Assembly: GCF_038502225.1 (NCBI RefSeq)
Contig: NC_091382.1
Location: 11,609,716-11,673,715 of the forward strand
Direction: 5' to 3'
DNA length: 64,000 bases
DNA from: Cherax quadricarinatus
Lineage: Eukaryota > Arthropoda > Malacostraca > Decapoda > Parastacidae
The notes beneath the pieces were generated by a model that did not search any database, was not told the origin of the DNA, and worked only from the letters and a program-made list of their open reading frames with translations. Position 1 is the stretch's first letter, and each line of letters begins with the position of its first letter. The position numbers and the translations under genes are program-made. Positions 53,764 through 63,781 of the stretch are shown piece after piece.

Positions 53764-56567
53764 CACTTGCAGATTCACTTGTTTGCACAGAACTGCTAAA
53801 TGCCTCAAATGATGTAGTGGAAGTTTTAGCAGTAAAGGTCAAGAACCAAAATCTAGTCATTGTGGTAGTCTACAAGCCTCCGAATGCAACATCCCAGCAA
53901 TTCCAGGAACAGCTGTTAAAAATTGACCACTGTCTGGAAAATCTTCCAGCTCCTGCACCCAACATCTTGCTCCTGGGGGATTTCAACTTAAGGCACCTAA
54001 AATGGAGGAATATAGCAAATAATATTGTTGCAGTAATAACACCAGGAGGCAGCTCTGATGAAAACTCACAGTCACACGAGCTTTTAAATCTCTGCACAAA
54101 ATTCAATTTAAACCAGCAAATAATAGAGCCTACTAGACCTCATCTTCACTAACAATGATGATCTGATAAGAAATGTCACCATATCAAAAACAATATACTC
54201 AGATCACAACATAATTGAGGTTCAGACATGTATGCGTGGAGCCCCAGACCGACATAATGAGACTAGTCACGAGGGAGCATTCACCAAATTCAACTTCAAT
54301 AACAAAAACAAAGTGGGACCAAGTAAACCAAGTCCTAACCGATACAAGCTGGGAAGATATACTAAGCAACACAGACCCCAACTTATGCCTAGAACAGATT
54401 AACTTGGTGGCACTCGATGTATGCACAAGGCTTATTCCTCTAAGAAAAAGGAGGAGTAGATGTAAAATAGAAAGAGACAGGTGCTCATTTTACAGGTGAC
54501 GGAAAAGAATAACGGAGCGGCTAAAAGAGGTCAATATATCTGAAATGCGTTGGGAGACACTGGTCAGAGAAATAGCAAGCATCGAACTCAAGCTAAAGGA
54601 ATCTTATAGGAGTCAGGAATCGCGGGATGAACTAAAAGCCATAAATGAAATCGAAAGAAACCCAAAGTATTTCTTCTCCTATGCCAAATCAAAGTCGAGA
54701 ACAACGTCCAGTATTGGGCCCCTACTTAAACAAGATGGGTCCTACACAGATGACAGCAAGGAAATGAGTGAGCTACTCAAGTCCCAATATGACTCAGTTT
54801 TTAGCAAGCCGCTAACCAGACTGAGAGTCGAAGATCAAAATGAATTTTTTGAGAGAGCCACAAAATTTGGTTAACACAAGCCTATCCGATGTTATCCTGA
54901 CGCCAAATGACTTCGAACAGGCAATAAATGACATGCCCATGCACTCTGCCCCAGGGCCAGACTCATGGAACTCCGTGTTCATCAAGAACTGCAAGAAGCC
55001 CCTATCACGAGCCTTTTCCATCCTATGGAGAGGGAGCATGGACACGGGGGTCGTCCCACAGTTACTAAAAACAACAGACATAGCCCCACTCCACAAAGGG
55101 GGCAGTAAAGCAACAGCAAAGAACTACAGACTGATAGCACTAACTTCCCATATCATAAAAATCTTTGAAAGGGTCCTAAGAAGCAAGATCACCACCCATC
55201 TAGAAACCCATCAGTTACACAACCCAGGGCAACATGGGTTTAGAACAGGTCGCTCCTGTCTGTCTCAACTATTGGATCACTACGACAAGGTCCTAAATGC
55301 ACTAGAAGATAAAAAGAATGCAGATGTAATATATACAGACTTTGCAAAAGCCTTCGACAAGTGTGACCATGGCGTAATAGCGCACAAAATGCGTGCTAAA
55401 GGAATAACAGGAAAAGTCGGTCGATGGATCTATAATTTCCTCACTAACAGAACACAGAGAGTAGTCATCAACAGAGTAAAGTCCGAGGCAGCTACGGTGA
55501 AAAGCTCTGTTCCACAAGGCACAGTACTCGCTCCCATCTTGTTCCTCATCCTCATATCCGACATAGACAAGGATGTCAGCCACAGCACCGTGTCTTCCTT
55601 TGAAGATGACACCCGAATCTGCATGACAGTGTCTTCCATTGCAGACACCGCAAGGCTCCAGGTGGACATCAACCGAATCTTTCAGTGGGCTGCAGAAAAC
55701 AATATGAAGTTCAACGATGAGAAATTTCAATTACTCAGATATGGTAAACACAAGGAAATTAAATCTTCATCAGAGTACAAAACAAATTCTGGCCACAAAA
55801 TAGAGCGAAACACCAACGTCAAAGACCTGGGAGTGATAATGTCAGAGAATCTCACCTTCAAGGACCATAACATTGTATCAATCGCATCTGCTAGAAAAAT
55901 GACAGGATGGATAATGAGAACCTTCAAAACTAGGGAGGCCAAGCCCATGATGACACTCTTCAGGTCACTTGTTCTATCTAGGCTGGAATATTGCTGCACA
56001 CTAACAGCACCTTTCAAGGCAGGTGAAATTGCTGACCTAGAAAATGTACAGAGAACCTTCACGGCACGCATAACGGAGATAAAACACCTCAATTACTGGG
56101 AGCGCTTGAGGTTCCTAAAACTGTATTCCCTGGAATGCAGGCAGGAGAGATACATGATTATATACACCTGGAAAATCCTAGGACCTAGAGGGACTAGTAC
56201 CGAACTTGCACACGAAAATCACTCACTACGAAAGCAAAAGACTTGGCAGACGATGCAACATCCCCCCAATGAAAAGCAGGGGTGTCACTAGCACGTTAAG
56301 AGACCATACAATAAGTGTCAGGGGCCCGAGACTGTTCAACTGCCTCCCAGCATACATAAGGGGGATTACCAACAGACCCCTGGCAGTCTTCAAGCTGGCA
56401 CTGGACAAGCACCTAAAGTCGGTTCCTGACCAGCCGGGCTGTGGCTCGTACGTTGGTTTGCGTGCAGCCAGTAGCAACAGCCTGGTTGATCAGGCTCTGA
56501 TCTACCAGGAGGCCTGGTCACAGACCGGGCTGCTGGGGCGTTGACCCCCGGAATTCTCTCCAGGTAA
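53764..56567 (+). mobile_element. CR1-like LINE B4 with clean target duplication (2804 bp)
   Basis: Flanked by ACTGT at 53759-53763 and 56568-56572. A1 shows the uninterrupted target (GCACTGTTGTCTTGG near 4293-4311). The 5' end is truncated inside the endonuclease, and the 3' end is the B tail TCTCTCCAGGTAA. It is the best copy of B for reverse transcriptase. Confidence 0.93.
53770..56544 (+). pseudogene. Endonuclease-reverse transcriptase of LINE B4
   Basis: Endonuclease (53770-54140): VVEVLAVKVKNQNLVIVVVY, ILLLGDFNLRHLKWR, LCTKFNLNQQIIEPTR, then SDHNIIEVQT-like residues in another frame (54200). A basic linker (54545-54874) follows with NEIERNPKYFFSYAKSKSRT. RT (54840-56180): SAPGPDSWNSVFIKNCKK, HGFRTGRSCLSQLLDHYDKV, VIYTDFAKAFDKCDHGVIAH (first Asp), SSVPQGTVLAPILFLILISD and SSFEDDTRICMTVSS. 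The catalytic box reads FEDD, not FADD. C-terminal YCCTLTAPFKAGEIADLENV, then a shift near 56180 to ESKRLGRRCNIPPMKSRGVT and LFNCLPAYIRGITNRPLAVF. At least four frame breaks, so inactive. Confidence 0.9.
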
Positions 56568-57011
56568 ACTGTTGTCTTGGTTTTAGATTACTGCTAACCA
56601 GAACTCCTAAATCCTTTTCGGAATCAGTAGTATTAAGATCTACATTATTTAGTTTATATGTAGCATGGTTATTTAACTGTCCAACATTTAGAACTTTGCA
56701 TTTGTCAATATTAAACTGCATCTGCCACTTCTCCGACCATTGCATCAGTGTATTCAAATCATCCTGGAGTGCTCTAGTGTCCTCATTACAATGAACTGGA
56801 TGGCCTATTTTGGTGTCATCAGCAAATTTGCTTATGTCGCTATTTATTCCCTCATCTATGTCGTTTATGTAGATTGTGAACAACAACGGGCCCAACACTG
56901 ACCCCTGAGGAACACCGCTTGTGCTTGTGACGTGCCCCCATTCTGATTTCTCCCCATTTATGCAAACTCTCTGCTGCCTATTTGTCAGCCATGCCTCCAC
57001 CCAGGAAAATT

Positions 57012-57926
57012 TTTTAGTGTTGGCTCTGACTCTAGTACCAGTGTTGTTAGTGTTGGCTCTGACTCTAGTACCAGTGTTGTTAGTGTTGGCTCTGACTCTA
57101 GTACCAGTGTTGTTAGTGTTGGCTCTGGCTCTAGTACCAGTGTTGTTAGTGTTGGCTCTGGCTCTAGTACCAGTGTTGTTAGTGTTGACTGACTAGTACC
57201 AGTGTTGTTAGTGTTGGCTCTGACTAGTACCAGTGTTGTTAGTGTTGGCTCTGGCTCTAGTACCAGTGTTGTTAGTGTTGGCTCTGGCTCTAGTACCAGT
57301 GTTGTTAGTGTTGGCTCTGACTAGTACCAGTGTTGCTAGTGTTGACTGACTCTAGTACCAGTGTTGTTAGTGTTGGCTCTGACTCTAGTACCAGTGTTGT
57401 TAGTGTTGACTGACTAGTACCAGTGTTGTTAGTGTTGGCTCTGACTAGTACCAGTGTTGTTAGTGTTGACCGACTCTAGTACCAGTGTTGTTAGTGTTGG
57501 CTCTGACTAGTACCAGTGTTGCTAGTGTTGGCTCTGACTAGTACCAGTGTTGTTAGTGTTGGCTCTGACTAGTACCAGTGTTGCTAGTGTTGACTGACTC
57601 TAGTACCAGTGTTGTTAGTGTTGGCTCTGACTAGTACCAGTGTTGCTAGTGTTGACTGACTCTAGTACCAGTGTTGTTAGTGTTGGCTCTGACTAGTACC
57701 AGTGTTGCTAGTGTTGACTGACTCTAGTACCAGTGTTGTCAGTGTTGGCTCTGACTAGTACCAGTGTTGCTAGTGTTGACTGACTCTAGTACCAGTGTTG
57801 TTAGTGTTGGCTCTGACTAGTACCAGTGTTGTTAGTGTTGGCTCTGACTAGTACCAGTGTTGCTAGTGTTGACTTACTCTAGAACCAGTGTTGTTAGAGT
57901 TGGCTCTGGCTCTAGTACCAGTGTTG
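57012..57926. repeat. Minisatellite (TAGTACCAGTGTTGTTAGTG type), main block
   Basis: About 28 tandem copies of a 31-33-bp unit, CTAGTACCAGTGTTGTTAGT with GTTGGCTCTGA or GTTGACTGA. From about 57300 two unit types alternate (TTGTTAGTGTTGGCTCTGAC and TTGCTAGTGTTGACTGACTC), giving a roughly 64-bp higher-order period. It ends 75 bases before the edge of host exon A. Confidence 0.95.
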
Positions 57927-58001
57927 CTTTTACAATAGACAATCATGGTTACTTAGAGTAAAAATATCAACAGCAGGTACAGTAAATGCTGATAACTGTA
58001 C

Positions 58002-58126
58002 CTTTTCATAGCATCATAGACTGTGGGTACAAGAGCTACAACATCGTAAGCAGCATAAACAATCATGTCTTCAGATAGAGGTCGTCGTGCCCAGAACCTC
58101 TGGTCTCGCCGGTAAACATTTTTCAT
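58002..58126 (-). CDS. egl-like: Exon A: end of DEDDy 3'-5' exonuclease domain, Egalitarian-like
   Basis: A 125-base internal exon, acceptor TTCTTTTGCAG and donor GTACAG. It starts in phase 0 and encodes 41 codons plus two bases: MKNVYRRDQRFWARRPLSED, then MIVYAAYDVVALVPTVYDAM. The motif YAAYD is the Exo III box (Y-x3-D) of DEDDy ribonuclease-D-type exonucleases, preceded by the WxxRPL signature of this family. Metal-binding residues of boxes I and II would lie upstream, beyond the window. In Egalitarian the domain is part of an RNA-binding adaptor linking mRNAs to Bicaudal-D and dynein. EXD1 or another DEDDy protein is the main alternative, but exons B and C favour Egalitarian. The Met at the exon start is not taken as a start codon. 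Confidence 0.9.
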
Positions 58127-58482
58127 CTGCAAAAGAACCACCTGTCTTAGTGTAAATATTATCCTGAACATTCGAAAATAATTGAGCGTAAGGAATTATA
58201 TTGTACACAAATAACCCGCACATAGGACAGGGAAGCTTATGACTATATTTCGGTCCAACTTGGACCATTTACAAGTCACACTAATACATGAAGGTGAGGA
58301 TGTCGGTGTGTAAATAGGAGAGAGAGGGCAGGAATATGAGAGATGAAGAAAGAAAGTGGAGAAGTAGTGGTAGGAAAATTTGAAAATTCTTAGGACATTT
58401 ATTGTGGTGGAATACAATTAATATTTCGGTGTAAAATCAGTTATCACTGTAACTCTCCCCATTTAGTAACTACCTTATTTCG
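58127..58482. other. Intron flank upstream of exon A with a palindromic repeat
   Basis: No exon is seen. Around 58200-58310 there is a likely interspersed repeat with the palindrome GGTCCAACTTGGACC and the block TTTACAAGTCACACTAATAC. No second copy was found in the window, so the repeat status is inferred from my recollection of decapod sequences. Confidence 0.4.
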
Positions 58483-58645
58483 TACAGGTTAGGTTAGGTA
58501 AGGTTCGTCAGGAAACAGGACAAGTGTTTCCTGACGCGGGTTTTGGATGATGACCCGCCGTTGGAGCTTTTGGTCATCTGACCGAGGCCTTCCGCTGGCT
58601 TACTGGTCAACCCCTTTAAAAATTATGTTCAGTTATAACCATTTC
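58483..58645 (+). repeat. Interspersed hairpin repeat X, copy 2
   Basis: The counterpart of 905-1073. The hairpin arms CGTCAGGAAACA and TGTTTCCTGACG pair perfectly. Conserved GGAGCTTTTGGTCATCTGAC follows. Confidence 0.75.
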
Positions 58646-58959
58646 TTTCTTCTATTTCATACAGGACATCTGTACAGATCCTAACTAGGCTTGTTTAATT
58701 ATTTACATACTTTTTTAAATTCAATATTACCTAGCTAAAATATGAAGTATGAATAATTCAGAATCACATATAACCTTCATTGTAATATAGTAAACCCTCC
58801 ATATAATAGACCCCTTTCCATGTGACACACTTCGGAAATATACAGATCCACTGGGTCAATTAATTTGAAAACAATAAGAAAAGTTAGTTACAGAACTACC
58901 CACTGATATAGCATAATCTAAGTGTTCTCATTTTTCTGTAACATGATTTTTATTTACCT
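58646..58959. other. No feature seen
   Basis: AT-rich intron sequence. A TAGTAAACCCTCCATATAAT motif near 58788 resembles one at 38776 but has no partner. Confidence 0.35.
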
Positions 58960-60435
58960 CATATACGTTTGTTTAATATTCATGTAATCTATTTTATTGA
59001 GACGATCATTGTCTACAGTCCTTCTAGATACAACAAAGTTTCATTTAGACTCCATGACGAGGCCTCAATAAGGAATTTCATAGCAGACCTAGAGACTGTT
59101 GACTGGCCTACAGAATTCTCCAATGCCAATGGTATTGACGATTGGACAGACATTTTTCTTAAATTACTTCGACTATACAACAAACTTTGTCCTATAAAAA
59201 CGAAACAGATCACGAATAAAAGGCTCGGTTGCCCATGGCTAACCAGCAGCATTGTGAAATCCATTGATAAGAAACACCAATATGAAAAGCAATACAGACA
59301 GGGCTTAATACACAAAGATATTCTTAAACAATATTCATCAGTTCTCACCAAAGCAATAAAAAAAAGCCAAACAACTGTACTACTCCAGCAGATTCACTGA
59401 CACAAGAGGAGATACAAAAAAAACCTGGAAAACATTTTCCCAGATTCTAGGGACCACTGAAAAAAACAAGAATATTGTCCTAACTAAACCTCATGAAGCA
59501 CCACTGCATCCCACTGATACAGCTAACAAGATAAACGACTTCTTCTCAAACATAGGATCTAATCTTGCCAGTAAAATCCCACATACCAACACCCGTGCCG
59601 GGGACTACCTAGATGGGAATTTCCCAAATTCCTTCTATCTTGTACCAACTGAGCCCACCGAAGTCACCGCGATCATAAAGTCACTTAAAAATAACTCGGG
59701 GAATCTGTCTCATGTCCCACCATTATTGTACAAGTGAGGGGCCCATGTCCTTTCGCATGCTATTACATTACTTTTTAACAAGTCACTAGAAACTAGCACT
59801 TTCCCGACACTACTCAAGACGGCAAGGGTTACACCAATACATAAAGAAGGTGACCCTACAGATATAAACAATTATAGGCCAATATCAAACTTACCATTGC
59901 TATCCAAAATCTTCGAGAAACTCGTGCACAGGAGACTATATTCATTTATAACGGCACAAAACATACTCAACCCCTGCCAATTTGGATTCAGGAAAAATAA
60001 AAACACTAATGATGCAATTGTAGAAATGCTAGATCTGCTTTACACAGCATTGGAAAATATCTGCCAATATCCACTAGGAATTTTTATTGACCTAAGAAAA
60101 GCTTTTGACACAGTAGACTACGGCATCCTACTCCACAAACTTGACCATTATGGTATAAGAGGCCATGCGCTTGCATATTTCAAATCTTACCTTACTAATA
60201 GGTATCAGTATGTCACCATTAAAGACACAGCATCAACAACACAGCCACTTGAAACTGGAGTTCCGCAGGGAAGTGTCCTTGGTCCCCTGCTCTTCCTTAT
60301 ATACATCAATGATCTTCCAAACGTATCTCAACACCTGAACCCCATTCTCTTTGCTGACGACACGACTTATGTTATCTCTCACCCTATTCTTGCTACCCTC
60401 AAAATATCGACTTGGATGACAGCCAATAAACTTAC

Positions 60436-61211
60436 TGTTACGCAGAAATGTGGGACAGCTGGGGGCTTGAGCCTTGTCTAAGGGCAAAGGTAAAAGTTAC
60501 ACACATCTCAAGCATAAACAGGCCACCCAGGGCTATCCCAGTCAAAATAGAAAGCGCTAAACCAGTAAGTGTTACTTCAATGGGTTGGTTAACAGAGGGT
60601 TAGGAAAATATATCTATTCAATATAACACTATATGCACACTCTAGAAAACACTTTCATGTATTTCGTATCCAGGCCCAAGAAGCAGCTGGCTGGTGGTCC
60701 AGTAACCATAACACTAGGCCTAGTCAGCGCCATTATTATTATAATCAAAAAGAAGCGCTAAGCCACAAGGGCTATACAGCCTAGTCAGCGCCAGGCCGAC
60801 TCTACTCCACTCCCAACCTCATTTCTTATTTCCTCACTCATCCCACTGCACCCTGACCATGTCAGAGCCCAGGTGAGCATACAGGTAAGCCATAGGAGAG
60901 CCTATGGCTTGAGTTGGCTAAACAAAAGGAGTACACAACTACAAACTTAGCTTAAATACACAGCATCTCCGACACCAGCCTCCACACCATGCTGACTCCA
61001 CGTGACTCCCCCCAGCCAGGCTTACCCCGGGTACCCAAACAGTTGGAAAATAAATACCTACTTCTTTATAATTATAGTTTAACCTACTTTACAGTACCCC
61101 CAAAAGCACATTATGAATTATAAAATTATGCTTTACAATTACAACATTCATACTATCATGGCACACTTCACTATATGTACATTACAATGTCATGCAGAAC
61201 CCTGCATAACA
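60436..61211. mobile_element. Solo LTR (776 bp) in LINE C5
   Basis: Begins TGTTACGCAG and ends CTGCATAACA, a 10-bp imperfect inverted pair with TG...CA ends. Perfect 5-bp target duplication CTTAC at 60431-60435 and 61212-61216. The C4 copy shows the empty site (AAACTTACACTTAACACTG near 51858). No internal retroviral-type genes, so it is a solo LTR left by recombination. A possible TATA-like stretch is near 61065. Family (Gypsy, Pao or Copia) cannot be told from the LTR alone. Confidence 0.88.
60732..60783 (-). mobile_element. Short SINE 3'-end insertion inside the solo LTR
   Basis: A 50-bp piece reading ATTATTATTATAATC then AAGCGCTAAGCCACAAGGGC lies between two copies of CCTAGTCAGCGCC (60719-60731 and 60780-60792 approximately). 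The reverse complement ends in an (AAT)n tail, as expected for a truncated retroposon on the minus strand. Confidence 0.75.
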
Positions 61212-62359
61212 CTTACACTTAACACTGACAAAACCTACTACATTATGTTTGGTAGCAGAGCAGGTGTTGCACAACTTAACATTAAGATCGACAACACTCT
61301 AATTGCCAGACATAATGAGGGCCAATTCCTAGGCCTATACCTCGACAACCTGAATTTCAGCACCCATATCCAACACATAACAAAAAAAGTATCCAAAACA
61401 GTTGTAATCCTCTCCAAGATACGATACTATGTGCCACAAACTGCTCTTCTCACACTATACCATTCACTCATTAATCCATACCTCACCTTTGCTATTTGTG
61501 CTTGGGGATCACTTGCAGCAACAGACCTAAAGCCAATAATAACCCAACAAAAAGCTGCAGTAAGAATAATCACTAAATCCCATCCCTGGCTACACCCCCC
61601 CCCACTCTTCATAGATCTAAACTTACTCCCTGTTCAGAACATCCACACTTACTACTGTGCAATCTACATCTGCAGGACCTTAAATTCCAATATTAACCTT
61701 GACCTAAAATGCTATCTTGATAGTTGTGACAGGACCCACAGGCCTAACACCAGACACAAACATCTCTATGACATTCCCCGTGTCCGACTAAACCTTACAA
61801 AAATTCTATGTATGTCAAAGGGCCTAAAATCTGGAACACCCTACCTGAAAACTCTAGAACTGCACACACATTCATCACCTTCAAAACTACCGTTAGACAA
61901 CATCTTATCTCCCTGATACACCCCGACAACTAACTACATGAAAACCACCTGGTCACACTTACACTCACTCACTCACCCACTTGACTATAATCACGGAAAT
62001 ATGAATCTTAATCATAAAATAATGAATCCTAACTAGTCATAAGTTTGCCTGTTATACTACAATATAGAACCTGTTTATTGTGCCAAGACAAAAGCATTTA
62101 CATTGCTAAACTCCCAAACTATAATGTAGTCACTTAGCCTTAATACCAACTTACTCTATAATCTATATTAATTTAGAGTTAAGAATTAATCTAAGTCTGC
62201 CCGAAATACCTAGCCATGCTAGGTGTCCTAGTACCCCCCCCCCTCTGTAATTAGTATTTTATAACATGTAAACCACACAATATCCAAAACCTGTAAACCC
62301 CGCATTGTAATCTTTATAGAGAATTAATTTGATTGATTGATTGATTAAGTTAGGCTTAA

Positions 62360-62523
62360 TTATAGTAATCATGGGGGAGCCCTAAAACCATAGGATTTAT
62401 ACAGCGCATGTAGAGGGGAGGGGGAATGGAAGGCGATCAGGCTCAATTCAAGGAACCGGAGCACAAATCCAATTCCCTAGATGAAGAGCCCTTCACCAGC
62501 ATCAAGGAACCTCCCTTGAGAGT
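62360..62523 (-). mobile_element. SINE-like repeat with target duplication
   Basis: Flanked by TAAGTTAGGCTTAA (62346) and TAAGTTAGGTTTAA (62524), a 14-bp duplication with one mismatch. The body includes TGGGGGAGCCCTAAAACC, TTATACAGCGCATG and CACCAGCATCAAGGAACC. GCGCTAA/GCGCATG motifs link it to the piece at 60732. I recall related sequences as common in decapods; that is not tested. Confidence 0.72.
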
Positions 62524-62693
62524 AAGTTAGGTTTAAGCTTGCCCAAAATGCTCAGCATAAGGAGACTGCCACGTGAGAAATGTAATGTTAGACAAGTTTG
62601 CGTAAATCATTTATTAAGTGGAAATAAAGTGATGGAACTTCTGGTGAACATAGTAACAAGAATCTGGGTCTGGCTTCTTCAAAGTCAACTGGG
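62524..62693. other. LINE C'-like UTR scrap; no gene
   Basis: TTTAAGCTTGCCCAAAATGCTCAGCATAAGG resembles the C' 3' UTR (12066-12095). The rest is unassigned. Confidence 0.45.
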
Positions 62694-63781
62694 ATTACCT
62701 GGAGAGGGTTTCGGGGGTCAACGCCCCCACGGCCTGGTCTGTGACCAGGCCTCATGGTGGATCAGGCCCTGATCAACCAGCCCGTTACTGCTGGCTGCAG
62801 TAACAGCCTGGCTGATTAAGCGTACTTGTGGTGCCTCTGCTTTTCATTGGGGGGATGTTGCACCTTTTGCCAAGTCTTTTGCTTTCGTAGGGAGTGATTT
62901 TCGTGTGCAGATTTGGGACTAGTCCTAGGATTTTCCAGGTGTATATTATCATGTATCTTTCTGACCTGCATCCCAGGGAGTACAAATCAAGGAATTTCAA
63001 CCATTCTCAATAATTTAGGCGCTTTGTTGTACTTATACATGCTACGAAAGTTAAGATAAGATAAGATTTCGTTCGGATTTTTAACCCCGGAGGGTTAGCC
63101 ACCCAGGATAACCCAAGAAAGTCAGTGCGTCATCGAGGACTGTCTAACTTATTTCCATTGGGGTCCTTAATCTTGTCCCCCAGGATGCGACCCACACCAG
63201 TCGACTAACACCCAGGTACCTATTTGCTGCTAGGTGAACAGGACAATAGGTGTAAGGAAACGTGTCGGAATTTCCACCCGCCGGGAATCGAACCCGGGCC
63301 CTCCGTGTGTGAAGCGGGAGCTTTAGCCACCAGACCACCGGGCCACCCTGTTCTCTGTATATTCTCCAGGTCTGCAGTTTTGCCTGCCTTGAAGGGCCAT
63401 TAGTGTACAACAATATTCCTGCCTAGAGAGAACAAGCAATGTGAAGAGAATCATCATGGGCTTGGCATCTCTAGTTTTGAAGGTTCTCATTATCCATCCT
63501 ATCATTTTCAGACTAGATGTGGTGGATACACTGTTGTGATCTTTGAAAGTTAGATCCTCTGACATTATTACTCCCAGGTCCTTCACATCAGTTTTTCCGC
63601 TCTACTGTGGATGGAATTTGTTTTATACTTCCATCCAGTTTTGATTTCCTAGAGTTTTCCATAACGGAGTAATTGAAATTTATCTTCAAAGAACTTCACA
63701 TTGTTTTCTACGGCCCATTTAAAATTTGGTTGATGTCCGCTTGGAGCCTAGCAGTGTCTTTGACAGGTGACGCTGTCATGC
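62694..63781 (-). mobile_element. LINE B5, 5'-truncated, with a tRNA-SINE nested
   Basis: Starts with the antisense B tail ACCTGGAGAGGGTTTCGGGG. A C-terminal coding remnant lies at 63000-62785 (KRLGKRCNIPPMKSRG), and at 63586-63360 (KDLGVIMSEDLTFKDHNSV, IMRTFKTRDAKPMMILF). The SINE at 63055-63345 splits it. It ends near 63781 with sequence before the FADD box. Confidence 0.85.
63055..63345 (-). mobile_element. tRNA-derived SINE with intact A and B box regions
   Basis: On minus, from 63345: GCCCGGTGGTCTGGTGGCTA (A box region TGGTCTGGTGG), an anticodon-like TTCACAC, then GGGTTCGATTCCC (perfect B box, 63273-63290). The head resembles a Val-type tRNA but lacks a proper acceptor stem. The body follows with TTAGTCGACTGGTGTGGG, and the tail is (TTATC)n near 63055-63070. 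An internal pol III promoter is thus present. The headless copy at 17797-17942 confirms it as a dispersed family. Confidence 0.88.

Larger units (their letters stand above)
53451..57000 (-). pseudogene. Reverse-transcriptase C-terminal half of LINE A2
   Basis: On minus, 57000-56575 reads [73 protein letters not shown] and DSEKDLGVLVSSNLKPRQQ, with an intact FADD box. B4 then interrupts. The remainder, on the other side (53660-53451), reads PHLDYAAQFWSPYYRMDINA and RRIKGDMIEVYK. An Asp-rich repeat before SGVPQG includes a duplicated TS (CTTGTGCTTGTG). Frame is open across 426 bases before B4. Confidence 0.88.
53042..57011 (-). mobile_element. CR1-like LINE A2, 5'-truncated, split by LINE B4
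   Basis: A2 comprises 53042-53763 and 56568-57011. The 3' end is the CATAAGAACATAAGAAAG block at 53044, as in A1. The B4 insertion sits between two copies of ACTGT. AGTGTT flanks the whole A2 element and may be its target duplication in the minisatellite. Confidence 0.9.
58985..61916 (+). pseudogene. Reverse transcriptase of LINE C5
   Basis: The linker (58969-59400) includes KLCPIKTKQITNKRLGCPWL. After indels the RT frame (59840-60435, ORF from 59897) has NNYRPISNLPLLSKIFEKLV, NPCQFGFRKNKNTNDAIVEM, FIDLRKAFDTVDYGILLHKL (first Asp), [20 protein letters not shown] and LFADDTTYVIS (catalytic pair intact). The solo LTR then cuts the frame after TANKLT. Beyond it, TLNTDKTYYIMFGSRAGVAQ, GQFLGLYLDNLNFSTHIQHI, VVILSKIRYYVPQTALL and RTHRPNTRHKHLYDIPRVRL extend to 61916. 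The palm is well preserved. It is inactivated by the LTR, indels near 59400 and a TGA in the linker. Confidence 0.9.
58960..62345 (+). mobile_element. LINE C5 (C subfamily), split by a solo LTR
   Basis: C5 comprises 58960-60435 and 61212-62345. The 3' UTR contains CTAGCCATGCTAGGTGTCC, and the tail is TTGATTGATTGATTGATT at 62329-62345. It is truncated at its 5' end in the linker before the reverse transcriptase. C5 supplies the empty site for element S. Confidence 0.9.

Noticed and set aside
57012..57926. CRISPR-like array
   Set aside because: Units are contiguous with no unique spacers, in a eukaryotic intron. It is a minisatellite.
57953..58171. 72-codon minus frame as a complete small gene
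   Set aside because: Residues upstream of position 58126 read through the splice acceptor and those below 58002 through the donor. Only the exon A part is coding.
63273..63345. Functional tRNA-Val gene
   Set aside because: A and B boxes and a CAC-like anticodon are present, but the acceptor stem does not pair and the sequence continues into a SINE body and tail.
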